Of a stretch of DNA of 64,000 nt, positions 16,051 to 24,129 are shown one piece after another; position 1 is the stretch's first letter; every line of letters starts with the position of its first letter. The stretch comes from Hyphomicrobium sp. (GTDB lineage Bacteria; Pseudomonadota; Alphaproteobacteria; Rhizobiales; Hyphomicrobiaceae). The notes beneath the pieces are model-generated. The model searched no databases. It was not told the origin of the DNA and saw nothing but the letters and a program-made list of their open reading frames with translations. Location: positions 108,721-172,720 of the forward strand of contig JALHOF010000011.1 in the NCBI GenBank assembly GCA_022843145.1. Direction: 5' to 3'. Both the position numbers and the translations under genes were made by a program.

Positions 16051-18264
16051 TCAGGCCGTCTCGAGCGCTCGTGCCACCGATGCCAGCAGCTCGTCCTCGG
16101 ACAGGGGTTTATCTATGGTCGCGGCAAACAGACCGACATCGACTGGATCGAGCGGAGCCGTCGAACCCAGCGCCACGAATGGAATGTGGCGCTTGACGGC
16201 CTCAGCCAGGATCGAGCGCAGGTCCGGCACCGACGTCCCATCGACGTCCACGATAACGAGGTCGCACACGACGATCTCGAATTTCCGCAGGACATCAGCC
16301 GCGGACGCCACGGGTCCGACCGTCATATATCCCGCGTCATAGAGCATTTCTTCGAGTTGCAGAGCGTCGCCCGGCTCGCCATCGAGGATGAGGATGCGTT
16401 TGCGCGCGGCACGGCGCAACGGCCGATCCTTCGAGCGACGCTTCATCAGGGACTTGCCCGGATTGAACAACGCTTCACTCGTCGGGGTATCGGGCAGCAG
16501 CTCGGCCGTGAGATGTGCCGTCGCCCCACCTGCTTCGAGGCTGAGCGACGCCGTCAGATTTGGCAACCGGTTGGAGCGCTCGATCAGAGACAGACCGAAA
16601 CCCCGCGCACTCAACGAGGCGACAGCCGGCCCACCGCTTTCGCGCCAGCGGAGATCAAGCAGCGGCGGCGATCCAGGAAGGGTCTTCCATTCGACGCTAA
16701 TCCGTCCGCTGGCGTTCGACAACGCTCCGTGGCGCACCGCATTGGTTGCGAGTTCGTGCAGGATCAGCGCCATCTGCAGCGCGTTCTGCGGTGCAAGGTA
16801 AACGTCCTCACCTTCGAGGTCGACGCGAGACAGGTGCCCGCCGGAGACGGAGATCTGCGACTTAACGAGCTCCAAAATTGAGGCGCCGGACCAATGCGCG
16901 TCGGTCAGCACATTGTGCGCGCTCGCCAGCGACTGCAATCGACCGTTGAAACTGTCGACGAACGCGGCGTTGCTGCTCGTCGAACGCGCGGTCTGGCGGG
17001 CAATCGACTGCACGATGGCGAGCGTGTTCTTGACGCGGTGATTGAGTTCGCCGACGAGCAGTGCCTGCGTCTCATCGGCCTTGCGGCGATCGGAAATATC
17101 GCGGCTCGTTTCGAGCACGAGCTTCTTGCCCGCGATGCGAATGAGTTCCTGCCGGCTATCGACCCAGACATCCGCACCATCGCTCGCCGTGTAGAGGATT
17201 TCGCCGCTCCACGAACCTTCCGTCATGATGATCCGATCGAGTTCCTCGATCGATTGGGGTTGGCGCGGCTTGAGGAGGACGTGTACGTCCGACCCTATGG
17301 CCGAGTTCTTGTCGAAGCCATAAAGGTCTTCACAGCCTCGGTTCCACAGCACGATGCCATTCTCACTGTCACGCACAAGGATCGCCTCGTGCGACAGGTC
17401 GATGATCCGCGCGAGTTGCCGCAGCCGGTGGCTTTGATTGCGTTGCTCGGTGATGTCGGTGTTGGTGCCGCACCAGAATTCGACTTTGCCCTCGGCATCG
17501 CGCAGTGGCAGGGCGCGCGACAGGAACCAGCGATACGACCCGTCGGCTCCTCTCAAAGGAAATAGGTCTTCCCACGGCTGGCCGTCCGCCACGCACTTCG
17601 CGAACTTGCGTACGACGCGGTCGATGTGATCGGGATGATGAACCGACTTCCAACCCCATCCGGCCATCTCCGGGAGCGTACTGCCGGTGAAATCGAACCA
17701 GCGTTCGTTGTACCAGAAGATCGAACCTGACCGGTCGGCCATCCAGGCGAGTTGCGAAATGTTGTTCGCGAGCGCTTTGAAGTATCGCTCGCTGGTCCGA
17801 AGGGTCTGCTCGGTCGTTGTCTGAGCCGTCACATCCCGCGAGACGACCAATAGCCGTTCGACATCGGCGTGCGCGCCCGGAACTGGCGAGATCACGACAT
17901 CCCACCATTTCAGCTTCCCTTTGGCGGTCGGGCAGAAACCGCTGAACCGCGCCACGCGTCCTGAAGCCGCCATGTCGACGGCCTGCTGGACGATCAATCG
18001 CGATTGTTCTGGCCAAAGCTCTGCCCATACCGTGCCGATGACGGTCGCGAAATCGTCGATTTCCAGCAGGCAGATCCCATTTTGGTTGAGATACTGAAGC
18101 CGGCCATCTCGATCCAAAAGCTTCACGCAATCAGGACTAGCCTCGAGCAACGCCCGATCCAGATCAGTCTCGGACGTGCGGCCACTACCGATCTCTGACG
18201 ATCCGCTTTGTGCGGCGGCGTGGTGCTCGCCTGCACGATCTCCTGCGGATCTATTGGCCGACAT
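16051..18264 (-). CDS. HWE-family sensor histidine kinase with PAS domains and C-terminal receiver
   Basis: This 737-residue soluble kinase has about three PAS domains (residues 34-400), each followed by PAC-like strands. The HWE phosphoacceptor segment GELNHRVKNTLAIVQSIA has its His near 408. The HWE ATPase is marked by LILHELATNAVRHGAL and the WRESGGP motif. A receiver-like domain follows (about 620-737) with candidate Asp in CDLVIVDVDG and Lys in TIDKPL; the acidic pocket reads DGE. Its position beside phyR makes it the likely input kinase of the general stress response (PhyK-like). No membrane helix is seen, so the signal is probably cytoplasmic. No EcfG promoter was found upstream. Confidence 0.9.
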   Translation of the reverse strand: MSANRSAGDRAGEHHAAAQSGSSEIGSGRTSETDLDRALLEASPDCVKLLDRDGRLQYLNQNGICLLEIDDFATVIGTVWAELWPEQSRLIVQQAVDMAASGRVARFSGFCPTAKGKLKWWDVVISPVPGAHADVERLLVVSRDVTAQTTTEQTLRTSERYFKALANNISQLAWMADRSGSIFWYNERWFDFTGSTLPEMAGWGWKSVHHPDHIDRVVRKFAKCVADGQPWEDLFPLRGADGSYRWFLSRALPLRDAEGKVEFWCGTNTDITEQRNQSHRLRQLARIIDLSHEAILVRDSENGIVLWNRGCEDLYGFDKNSAIGSDVHVLLKPRQPQSIEELDRIIMTEGSWSGEILYTASDGADVWVDSRQELIRIAGKKLVLETSRDISDRRKADETQALLVGELNHRVKNTLAIVQSIARQTARSTSSNAAFVDSFNGRLQSLASAHNVLTDAHWSGASILELVKSQISVSGGHLSRVDLEGEDVYLAPQNALQMALILHELATNAVRHGALSNASGRISVEWKTLPGSPPLLDLRWRESGGPAVASLSARGFGLSLIERSNRLPNLTASLSLEAGGATAHLTAELLPDTPTSEALFNPGKSLMKRRSKDRPLRRAARKRILILDGEPGDALQLEEMLYDAGYMTVGPVASAADVLRKFEIVVCDLVIVDVDGTSVPDLRSILAEAVKRHIPFVALGSTAPLDPVDVGLFAATIDKPLSEDELLASVARALETA

Positions 18265-18405
18265 ATGCCCTCGAATTCCAGATGCCCCTGCGTTCTCGAC
18301 CGGTTCGCCGGGCGCATGTACCGATCATGCCTCGAACACATCACAGGCGTCTTTAGAATAAGTCGTGAACCCCGCCGCGGGTTCCACACCAATTCTGTGC
18401 ACGCA

Positions 18406-19215
18406 TCAAGCCGCCGCGCCACGTGTCTCGGAATTTCCCCCCGCCTTCACATCGAAGAACAGCGCTTGGCTGATCACGGCCTTGACCATTTCCGGCTTGA
18501 ACGGCTTGGTCACAAGAAAAGCCGGCTCCGCACGGTCGCCCGTCAGCAGCCGCTCGGGATACGCCGTGATGAAAACGACAGGAACATTGAACTCGCGCAG
18601 GATGTCGTTCACCGCGTCGATGCCCGAGCTGCCATCTGCGAGTTGAATGTCGGCGAGGATGATGCCGGGAGCGGTTTTCTGCGCCAGAGCCACGGCTTCC
18701 TTGCGCGTTGCAGCGATACCGATAACCTCGTGGCCGACCTCGCTGACGAGGCTTTCGATGTCCATCGCGATGAGCGGTTCATCCTCAATGATCATCACGC
18801 GCGCAGCGATTTGCTGCGAGATCTCGCGGCTCGCCGTATCCACCAGATCACGCACCTCCTTTTCGGTCTTGCCGAGGATGAGTGCGATTTCTTCCGTCGG
18901 AAATTCTTCGACCGAGGCGAGAAGGAAAGCCTGCCTCGGTTCAGGTGTCAGCGTCTCGATCCGGCGATCGGCGATGCCTTCCGGAGTATCGGTCTGGCGG
19001 TTCATCGGCATCGCATTCCATACATGCAGGAACGCTCGGTAAACCGCCGTGCGCGGGCTCAGGGTACGATCGTAAATGCTCTTGTCGGCAACCAATGCCT
19101 CCAGAAGCGCGACGACATACGCATCGCCGCGCGCCTGTGAGCCGGTGAGTGCCCGTCCGAACCGGCGGACGTACGGAAGTTGTGGGGCGATGAGGTCGGC
19201 GATGGAGCTGTTCAT
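18406..19215 (-). CDS. phyR: Response regulator PhyR, anti-anti-sigma factor
   Basis: PhyR carries an EcfG-like sigma domain fused to a receiver; when phosphorylated it binds NepR and frees EcfG. The 269-residue protein matches this layout: sigma-like region at residues 1-135 (IADLIAPQLPYVRRFGRALTG ... PRQAFLLASVEEFPTEEIALILG), then a receiver from 138 (RVMIIEDEPLIAMDIESLV) with phosphoacceptor Asp189 in ILADIQLADGSSG and Lys in LVTKPF. It lies between the HWE kinase and dps, 141 bp from the kinase. I found no GGAAC-N16-CGTT site in front of it, although phyR is often autoregulated. Confidence 0.97.
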   Translation of the reverse strand: MNSSIADLIAPQLPYVRRFGRALTGSQARGDAYVVALLEALVADKSIYDRTLSPRTAVYRAFLHVWNAMPMNRQTDTPEGIADRRIETLTPEPRQAFLLASVEEFPTEEIALILGKTEKEVRDLVDTASREISQQIAARVMIIEDEPLIAMDIESLVSEVGHEVIGIAATRKEAVALAQKTAPGIILADIQLADGSSGIDAVNDILREFNVPVVFITAYPERLLTGDRAEPAFLVTKPFKPEMVKAVISQALFFDVKAGGNSETRGAAA

Positions 19216-19342
19216 TGGTGTCTTCCCCCTTCTGAGCCGTCGCGGAAATCGACGGGGTGGAATTTCGGTGGAGATCGATCGCAGACTACGCGACGCACCG
19301 TCATGCGCCGCACCCGACTGCGACCGAAGTCAGGTCGCTGAG

Positions 19343-19365
19343 GGCGGAGACTAGCCGTCTCCGCC
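19343..19365 (-). terminator. Hairpin between dps and phyR
   Basis: A perfect 9-bp stem (GGCGGAGAC/GTCTCCGCC) with a 5-nt loop starts 7 nt after the dps stop. There is no U-tract. It probably ends or stabilises the dps transcript and suggests phyR has its own promoter. Confidence 0.5.
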
Positions 19366-19371
19366 GACTAA

Positions 19372-19884
19372 TCAATCCAAAGCAACGATCGCCCGCAACA
19401 TCCAGATCGCTTTCTCGTGAAACGCCAATCGTTCGGTCAACAAATCCGCGGTGACCAGATCATCGACTTCGTCGGCATCGATCGCAGCCTGCCGCAAGCG
19501 CTTGACCATCTTTTCATGGTCGTTCGCGAGCGACTGTACCATCTCCTCCGCGGAGAGGCCGGACTCGTCTTCTTCTTCCACCACAGCCTTCGACAGCAAA
19601 CCCGCGAAGCTCAAGGGTGCGGGGTGACCGAGTGACCGGATCCGCTCCGCAATGACGTCGGCTGCGGCGAAAAGATCTTTGTAGTGTGTTTCGGTCAGCT
19701 CATGAATCGGAACGAACAACGGTCCGACGACATTCCAATGATAGACGTGGGACTTGAACAAAAGCGTGTAGGTGTCGGCGAGCACCTCGATGAGATCTCG
19801 TGCGACCGAGCCGCGATCCTTCTTGTCGATCCCGGTGTCGAGCTCATCGGACTTCGCTGGAAGCTTTTTGACATTTGAAGCCAT
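19372..19884 (-). CDS. dps: Dps/ferritin-like stress protein
   Basis: Dps proteins form 12-subunit cages that oxidise ferrous iron and protect DNA. The 170-residue product has the four-helix ferritin fold with ferroxidase residues in HVYHWNVVGPLFVPIHELTETHY (His/His and Asp/Glu positions) and a basic N-terminal tail (MASNVKKLPAKSDE) that could touch DNA. The ATG at 19884 is chosen for AGGA upstream and the family N-terminus. A near-match EcfG promoter lies about 135 bp upstream, so stress induction is likely. Confidence 0.9.
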   Translation of the reverse strand: MASNVKKLPAKSDELDTGIDKKDRGSVARDLIEVLADTYTLLFKSHVYHWNVVGPLFVPIHELTETHYKDLFAAADVIAERIRSLGHPAPLSFAGLLSKAVVEEEDESGLSAEEMVQSLANDHEKMVKRLRQAAIDADEVDDLVTADLLTERLAFHEKAIWMLRAIVALD

Positions 19885-20017
19885 GGGACGGGTTCCTGGA
19901 GTGAAACGACATTTGCCGATCGCCAGTTCGGCGAAGGGGCTTGAACTCACGAGCAGTCTCGCGCGCATGGCCGTCTGTGCGGTCTCCACACTTCGTTCGC
20001 GTGACGCTCTGCCGATT

Positions 20018-20043
20018 AACTCGGTGCAGTCGTGATCGGTTCC
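20018..20043 (-). promoter_or_regulatory. Candidate EcfG promoter for dps (GGAAC-N17-aGTT)
   Basis: On the minus strand GGAAC (20039-20043) is followed after 17 nt by AGTT (20018-20021). The exact local pattern is GGAAC-N16-CGTT, so this differs by one extra base and one mismatch. It points at dps and lies between ecfG and dps. Confidence 0.45.
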
Positions 20044-20070
20044 GCGGAGATTGAAAAGTTTCTAACTGGC

Positions 20071-20622
20071 TTACGTCCCGGTGCGCGCCACGCGCACTGG
20101 CAAGTCGTCACCACCGAGATCGGCGGCATCATCGACGCCCATCAATGCTGCCAGTTTCGTGCGCGCTCGGTTCACTCGGCTTTTCATGGTTCCGACTGCG
20201 CAACCGCACATCAAGGCCGCTTCCTCGTAGGCGAAGCCTTCTGCGCCGATCAGCACAAGCGCTTCCTTCTGCTCCTCCGGGAGGAGCGCGAACGAGCGCT
20301 GGAAATCGAGAAAATCCATGTGACCGAGCTGCTCGCCGCGAACACTCAGCTGCTGTGCAAACTCGCCATCGACGTCTTGCACTTCATACTTGCGCTTGCG
20401 CCGCTCGGACAGGAACGTGTTCCGCAAAATCGTGAACAGCCAAGCCTTGAGGTTGGAGCCGGGAGCGAATTGCGCCCTGCTGTTCCAAGCCTTCACCAGC
20501 GTCTCTTGAACGAGATCATCCGCCTGATCGGCCGTGCCGCACAGCGACCGCGCGAACGCACGCAAGTTGGGCACCAGGACGGCCAACTCTTTCTGCATAT
20601 CGCTCGGGGGGGGCGTCGTCAT
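20071..20622 (-). CDS. ecfG: General stress ECF sigma factor EcfG
   Basis: EcfG directs RNA polymerase to general-stress promoters in alphaproteobacteria and is held by NepR. The 183-residue protein has sigma region 2 at about residues 12-80 (NLRAFARSLCGTADQADDLVQETLVKAWNS ... NLKAWLFTILRNTFLSERRKR) and region 4 at about 110-165 (LPEEQKEALVLIGAEGFAYEEAALMCGCAVGTMKSRVNRARTKL). Its ATG overlaps the nepR stop by 4 nt, so the pair is translationally coupled. Both are driven from the EcfG-type promoter at 20919-20943, giving autoregulation. Confidence 0.97.
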   Translation of the reverse strand: MTTPPPSDMQKELAVLVPNLRAFARSLCGTADQADDLVQETLVKAWNSRAQFAPGSNLKAWLFTILRNTFLSERRKRKYEVQDVDGEFAQQLSVRGEQLGHMDFLDFQRSFALLPEEQKEALVLIGAEGFAYEEAALMCGCAVGTMKSRVNRARTKLAALMGVDDAADLGGDDLPVRVARTGT

Positions 20623-20843
20623 TGCTTCGGCTCGGAATTGGACAAGCGCGCGAGCAGCTCGGCAAACTTGTCCGGCATCGGTTCAGAGAGCATTTCGCCA
20701 TAGACCTGGCGAAGCTGCTTTGCGATTTGACCCTGTGCTTCGGGCGGCAACATCACACCTGACTCCTGGTCGGCTGAAGACGCCGAACTTTGGGTATTTT
20801 GCTCATTTTGCATCGGACCATCCCGCTTATCGTTTGTAGACAT
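20619..20843 (-). CDS. nepR: Anti-sigma factor NepR
   Basis: NepR sequesters EcfG until phosphorylated PhyR captures it. The 74-residue protein has a disordered N-terminus (MSTNDKRDGPMQNEQNTQ) and the conserved two-helix core IAKQLRQVYGEMLSEPMPDKFAELLARL (residues 40-67). It is the first gene of the nepR-ecfG operon, about 75 bp after a perfect EcfG promoter match. The nearby in-frame ATG of residue 11 is an alternative start. Confidence 0.95.
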   Translation of the reverse strand: MSTNDKRDGPMQNEQNTQSSASSADQESGVMLPPEAQGQIAKQLRQVYGEMLSEPMPDKFAELLARLSNSEPKQ

Positions 20844-20918
20844 ACTGCCCCCTAGACAGGATCCAATGTTCGCCTTGCGTTCTTTTTCGCCAGGATTGAA
20901 CTAGCCAAAGCCCATAGA

Positions 20919-20943
20919 AACGCAGCAGCGACATGTTGGTTCC
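20919..20943 (-). promoter_or_regulatory. EcfG promoter for nepR-ecfG
   Basis: GGAAC (20939-20943) and CGTT (20919-20922) on the minus strand are separated by exactly 16 nt, the standard alphaproteobacterial general-stress promoter. It implies positive autoregulation of nepR-ecfG. Confidence 0.85.
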
Positions 20944-21028
20944 GTCACTTTTCGAGATTTTTTCATCGATAGAAGAGCAGCACAATCAGACCGTTACGCG
21001 TGCTGCGGCAGCACACTGCTCCTTCCGT

Positions 21029-21541
21029 CTATTCGGCCGGCTGCAGGTCGGCTTGCCCATCTGCGGCGGGTTCGTCGCTCGCGCCCGGCCTGGTCATCAC
21101 AAAAATGGCGGCCAATACGGCGAGTATCAGAGGCAGATTGCGAACGATCACGCGAAAAATTCCCGGCAAAGCGAGGGGACCCGCCGTCGTCAACGCCGTC
21201 ATCAGCAGCTCGCGATCCGTTTTCGACATCGTCCCGAGTTGCTCGAGGGTGCTCGGCTCCTCGACCTCGCCTGTCGGCGTTTCGGCGCCGACTTCAGCCG
21301 GCGTCGCGCGGGCCTTCGCATTCATCACGAGAAGCGCGACGAGGCTGATCACTCCGAAGCCGCACGCAAGAATGAGATACGCCGCATCGGTGCCGTATGT
21401 GCGGTCGAGATAGCGAAGAAGAGCAGCGGTTCCGAACCCGCCTGCGACGATGAGGGGTACGGCCACAATGACGCTGTTGACGACTTGGCCGATCGCATTA
21501 TCGACAGTCGCCTGCGCTTTTTTGACGATGAAACCAAACAT
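21029..21541 (-). CDS. Hypothetical membrane protein
   Basis: This 170-residue protein has no family I can name with confidence. It has two closely spaced N-terminal membrane helices (about residues 19-41 and 55-73), a charged linker rich in Glu/Thr/Pro, and one C-terminal helix (about 133-149, NLPLILAVLAAIFVM), then an acidic tail. It lies 50 nt downstream of the DUF883 gene in the same direction and probably shares that EcfG-dependent transcript, suggesting a role in envelope stress. Confidence 0.7.
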   Translation of the reverse strand: MFGFIVKKAQATVDNAIGQVVNSVIVAVPLIVAGGFGTAALLRYLDRTYGTDAAYLILACGFGVISLVALLVMNAKARATPAEVGAETPTGEVEEPSTLEQLGTMSKTDRELLMTALTTAGPLALPGIFRVIVRNLPLILAVLAAIFVMTRPGASDEPAADGQADLQPAE

Positions 21542-21591
21542 GGCCGGACCCCTCTCTTAGTGTCGCGTGTGAACAGACTGACCCGCCTGGT

Positions 21592-21903
21592 TCACGACTT
21601 CCAAAGCGCGCCCACGACGAAGCCGAGCGCTGCGGCCACCGCCAGGGTCGCCATCGGCTGGTCGCGAACCGACTTGTCGACCGCGGTCTTCATGTTCCCG
21701 GCGACGGCCGATACGCGCTCGCCCGCATCCTTGCCGTGTTCCGCGACGGAGCGTGCTGCGGACTCGGCGCTGTCGAGGGCCTTGTCGACCTGATGACCAG
21801 CCTTGTTGGCGAGGTCGGAAGCGGTGTCGGCCATCTTGTTGACCGTCGAGCGAGCAGTATCCTCGACGCGTGCGGCGGAACCGTAGGTCGTTGCATTTGC
21901 CAT
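21592..21903 (-). CDS. DUF883 (ElaB/YqjD-like) membrane-anchored stress protein
   Basis: This 103-residue protein has a long helical, alanine-rich N-terminal part (residues 10-75, amphipathic repeats of ADTASDLANKAGHQVDKAL type) and one C-terminal glycine-zipper membrane helix ending DQPMATLAVAAALGFVVGALWKS. This layout matches the ElaB/YqjD/DUF883 group, some of which tether ribosomes to the membrane in stationary phase. The ATG at 21903 has GAGGAG upstream. A perfect EcfG promoter lies about 85 bp ahead. Confidence 0.85.
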   Translation of the reverse strand: MANATTYGSAARVEDTARSTVNKMADTASDLANKAGHQVDKALDSAESAARSVAEHGKDAGERVSAVAGNMKTAVDKSVRDQPMATLAVAAALGFVVGALWKS

Positions 21904-21986
21904 GGTGATCTCCTCAATTCGTTCTTTGGCTGGGACAAATTCGATATGGCGGGGCGCAGCGTCGATTGCCGCATCCATGACCTCAC

Positions 21987-22011
21987 AACGCGCGTCCCTG
22001 CCGTGGGTTCC
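21987..22011 (-). promoter_or_regulatory. EcfG promoter for the DUF883 gene
   Basis: GGAAC (22007-22011) and CGTT (21987-21990) on the minus strand are 16 nt apart, an exact match to the nepR-ecfG promoter pattern, and point at the DUF883 gene and the membrane-protein gene behind it. Confidence 0.8.
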
Positions 22012-22046
22012 TTCGACTTTAGATCGTCAGCGTCGCCGCGTTCGTG

Positions 22047-23564
22047 TCACACGTCCGACGGGCTCTTTTCGCTCCCGCCTACTCGGGGCTTGAGGAGTGC
22101 GCCCGCCAGTCCACCGACCGCCGTGGCGGCTTGTCCGGCGCTCGCCCACAAACCGCGCCTTGCCGTGGTCCGGTCAAAGGCGGTACTCCGCGCCGCTCGA
22201 ACATCCAAGAGACTGCGCTGAATAGTGTCCGCCAAACGAGTAAGATCGGCATTGCGTGCTGGACCGGATGACGCGACAGCGAGGATGGTGGCTGCGGGAA
22301 TTTCATAAGGACCCGCCGCGCTGTAAAAACCAGATGCGAGATCGCCGACATACCGCGCCAGCTCACGCGGGGCATCCGTCGGCGCCCCGGTCGCTGCAAT
22401 GATGACCACAGGCGGCACAACCGTATTCGAGGACACGAAGAAGCGGCGTAATTCCGCGATCGCGTTTTCGTCGCTCTCACTGGGACCGACTTGCGCGGAT
22501 GCTGTCCACACCACGACGTCAGCTGAGGAGATTGCTCTGGTCAACTGCCTGCGGGCAAACCCGCGAGGATAGATCGCGTCCGTGACGCTGACATTCACAA
22601 GTCCAGGGCTATCGTTGCCGTTGCTGTTGATCGATGCCGCGCGCCCGGCGAGTGCTGTCGTGAGATCCGAGTGTAGCTGCGTCCGCGTTGCGTCATCTGA
22701 GCCGACCACGACGATCGACGGCGGCGCCGTGTTCGCGGCCCCTTCGGCAGCCGTATCCTTGGCTTGGTCGACAGCTCGGTCTCCCGCTGTCGTCAGACGG
22801 CCACTGTAGAGATCGATCGCGGCGCGTCCGACTTCTTCGACAAAAGCCTCCGCAATTCGGCGGCTGACGTGCTCCTTGCCCCAGTTCATGAGCGAGCGCG
22901 ACAGCCGCTCCCGCGCCTCCTGCGTTACAGCGGTTGCGGGGTTAGCCATTCGGATGACGCGCCAGACGTCGTAGGCCTGCTCCGCTACCCCCACATAGCG
23001 CCGCCAACCGTAGACACTCATGAGCTGCGCGACCGTCAACCGATCACCGAACGGGATACGCGTATCGACAAAGTCGCCAAGTCGGCCGCTGACCCGCTCC
23101 GATATTGCGAGCGCCTGCGGCAGCGTGAAGCGCCAAACGGCGTCGGGTTTCTCCGGGTGGAGGCGGCGCGCGACGGCGTTCACCGTATTCTGGCCTAGTT
23201 CGATGATCGCATCGGCGGTATCGAGCTTATCGACATCGACCTTCGTGGCGATGGCCCGCACATCCGCCCACGCGAGCAATTCCTTTTTTGTCTGGTACTC
23301 GAGACCGGCGCCCGAGGCTGATGTAGCTGCCTCATCGGCGACTTGCGTGGCCTGGTTCAGTAACGATCGCTGTAACAGCATGGCGATCGCGACCGCGCCC
23401 AAAGCGCCTATCGCCCACCACAGCATCCAACCCTTTTCCCAAAGATAGAATCCGCCAAGCGGAATGAGTGAGAGCGTCGGCAGCAGAAACGCCGTGACGA
23501 TGAGAATGATCCGCGCAGTCTGACGCGCTGGAGTGCTTGACCGGGATTGCGCGGTGTCATTCAT
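22047..23564 (-). CDS. HSR1-related GTPase-like membrane protein with degenerate nucleotide motifs
   Basis: The 505-residue protein has two N-terminal membrane helices (about residues 14-60) and a helical region like that of HSR1-related GTP-binding membrane proteins (LLAWADVRAIATKV ... ERVSGRLGDFVDTRIPFGDRLTVAQLMSVY). A G-domain-like fold follows from about 283. The P-loop position reads IVVVGSDDATRTQ instead of GxxxxGKS/T. The NKxD position reads AATGAPTD. So it is probably a pseudo-GTPase. ATG 23564 is chosen for GTGGAG upstream; the frame is open to 23759. The exact family is inferred from general layout. Confidence 0.65.
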   Translation of the reverse strand: MNDTAQSRSSTPARQTARIILIVTAFLLPTLSLIPLGGFYLWEKGWMLWWAIGALGAVAIAMLLQRSLLNQATQVADEAATSASGAGLEYQTKKELLAWADVRAIATKVDVDKLDTADAIIELGQNTVNAVARRLHPEKPDAVWRFTLPQALAISERVSGRLGDFVDTRIPFGDRLTVAQLMSVYGWRRYVGVAEQAYDVWRVIRMANPATAVTQEARERLSRSLMNWGKEHVSRRIAEAFVEEVGRAAIDLYSGRLTTAGDRAVDQAKDTAAEGAANTAPPSIVVVGSDDATRTQLHSDLTTALAGRAASINSNGNDSPGLVNVSVTDAIYPRGFARRQLTRAISSADVVVWTASAQVGPSESDENAIAELRRFFVSSNTVVPPVVIIAATGAPTDAPRELARYVGDLASGFYSAAGPYEIPAATILAVASSGPARNADLTRLADTIQRSLLDVRAARSTAFDRTTARRGLWASAGQAATAVGGLAGALLKPRVGGSEKSPSDV

Positions 23565-23684
23565 CCGTAGGCTCCACGGTTGCCGCATCGCATAGAGCAG
23601 TTCTTCAAAGTGTCCGTAACGGTCAAACTGGAAGAGCTGCGTCGAAGAAAGTCGCGAAATCCGTTTCAAGTAAAATAGCGAGAA

Positions 23685-23713
23685 CGGCCGGCGTCGCCCT
23701 GCGATGCCGGCCG
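23685..23713 (-). terminator. Terminator after the DUF1328 gene
   Basis: An 8-bp stem (CGGCCGGC/GCCGGCCG) with a 13-nt loop lies about 55 nt after the DUF1328 stop. On the minus strand it is followed by TTCTCGCTATTTTAC, moderately T-rich. It probably limits read-through into the GTPase-like gene. Confidence 0.5.
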
Positions 23714-23765
23714 CTGCATTGGTTTCTCCCGCGAGGTCACCCGTGCGGGAGCACGTCAATCACCG

Positions 23766-23939
23766 CTACGCTCGCCGGATGAAACTGGCGACTGCCGAGA
23801 CCACAAACAGGACGATCGCGACCCAGAACAGGATTCGTGCACCCTCCATCGCGGTACCGGCAACGCCACCGAAGCCGAGGAAGGCCGCGACCAGCGCGAC
23901 CACGAGAAAGACGATCGCATAATGCAGCATGTTGCCCAT
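23766..23939 (-). CDS. DUF1328 (UPF0391) small membrane protein
   Basis: This 57-residue protein reads [20 protein letters not shown] at the start, then [20 protein letters not shown], then [17 protein letters not shown]. It has two short membrane helices around the conserved GFGGVAGTA turn, diagnostic of DUF1328/YtjA-like proteins often induced by stress. GGAG lies about 7 nt upstream of the ATG. The second ATG (residue 4) would match the commonest family start, MLxYA. A perfect EcfG promoter lies about 50 bp upstream. Confidence 0.9.
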   Translation of the reverse strand: MGNMLHYAIVFLVVALVAAFLGFGGVAGTAMEGARILFWVAIVLFVVSAVASFIRRA

Positions 23940-23988
23940 TTGAATCTCCGCAAGGCTGTGTTGACGTTGGTTCGTTCGATGTGGGCTA

Positions 23989-24013
23989 AACGCAGCACAC
24001 CAACGAGCGTTCC
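23989..24013 (-). promoter_or_regulatory. EcfG promoter for the DUF1328 gene
   Basis: GGAAC (24009-24013) and CGTT (23989-23992) on the minus strand with a 16-nt spacer, directed at the 57-residue membrane protein. Confidence 0.8.
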
Positions 24014-24129
24014 ATCGCCGCGCAGCATTTTCCGCGGTTTATCGTTCATCTCGGCAACATCCCGCGCTAGGCGTATCCCGCCTCCACCGCTAGACTCTGA
24101 TGACCAAACTCGATCGGAGACCAACCGCG

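Noticed and set aside
18381..18385. GGAAC upstream of the HWE kinase as an EcfG promoter
   Set aside because: No CGTT or close variant at 16 or 17 nt; position reads GACT/ACTT.
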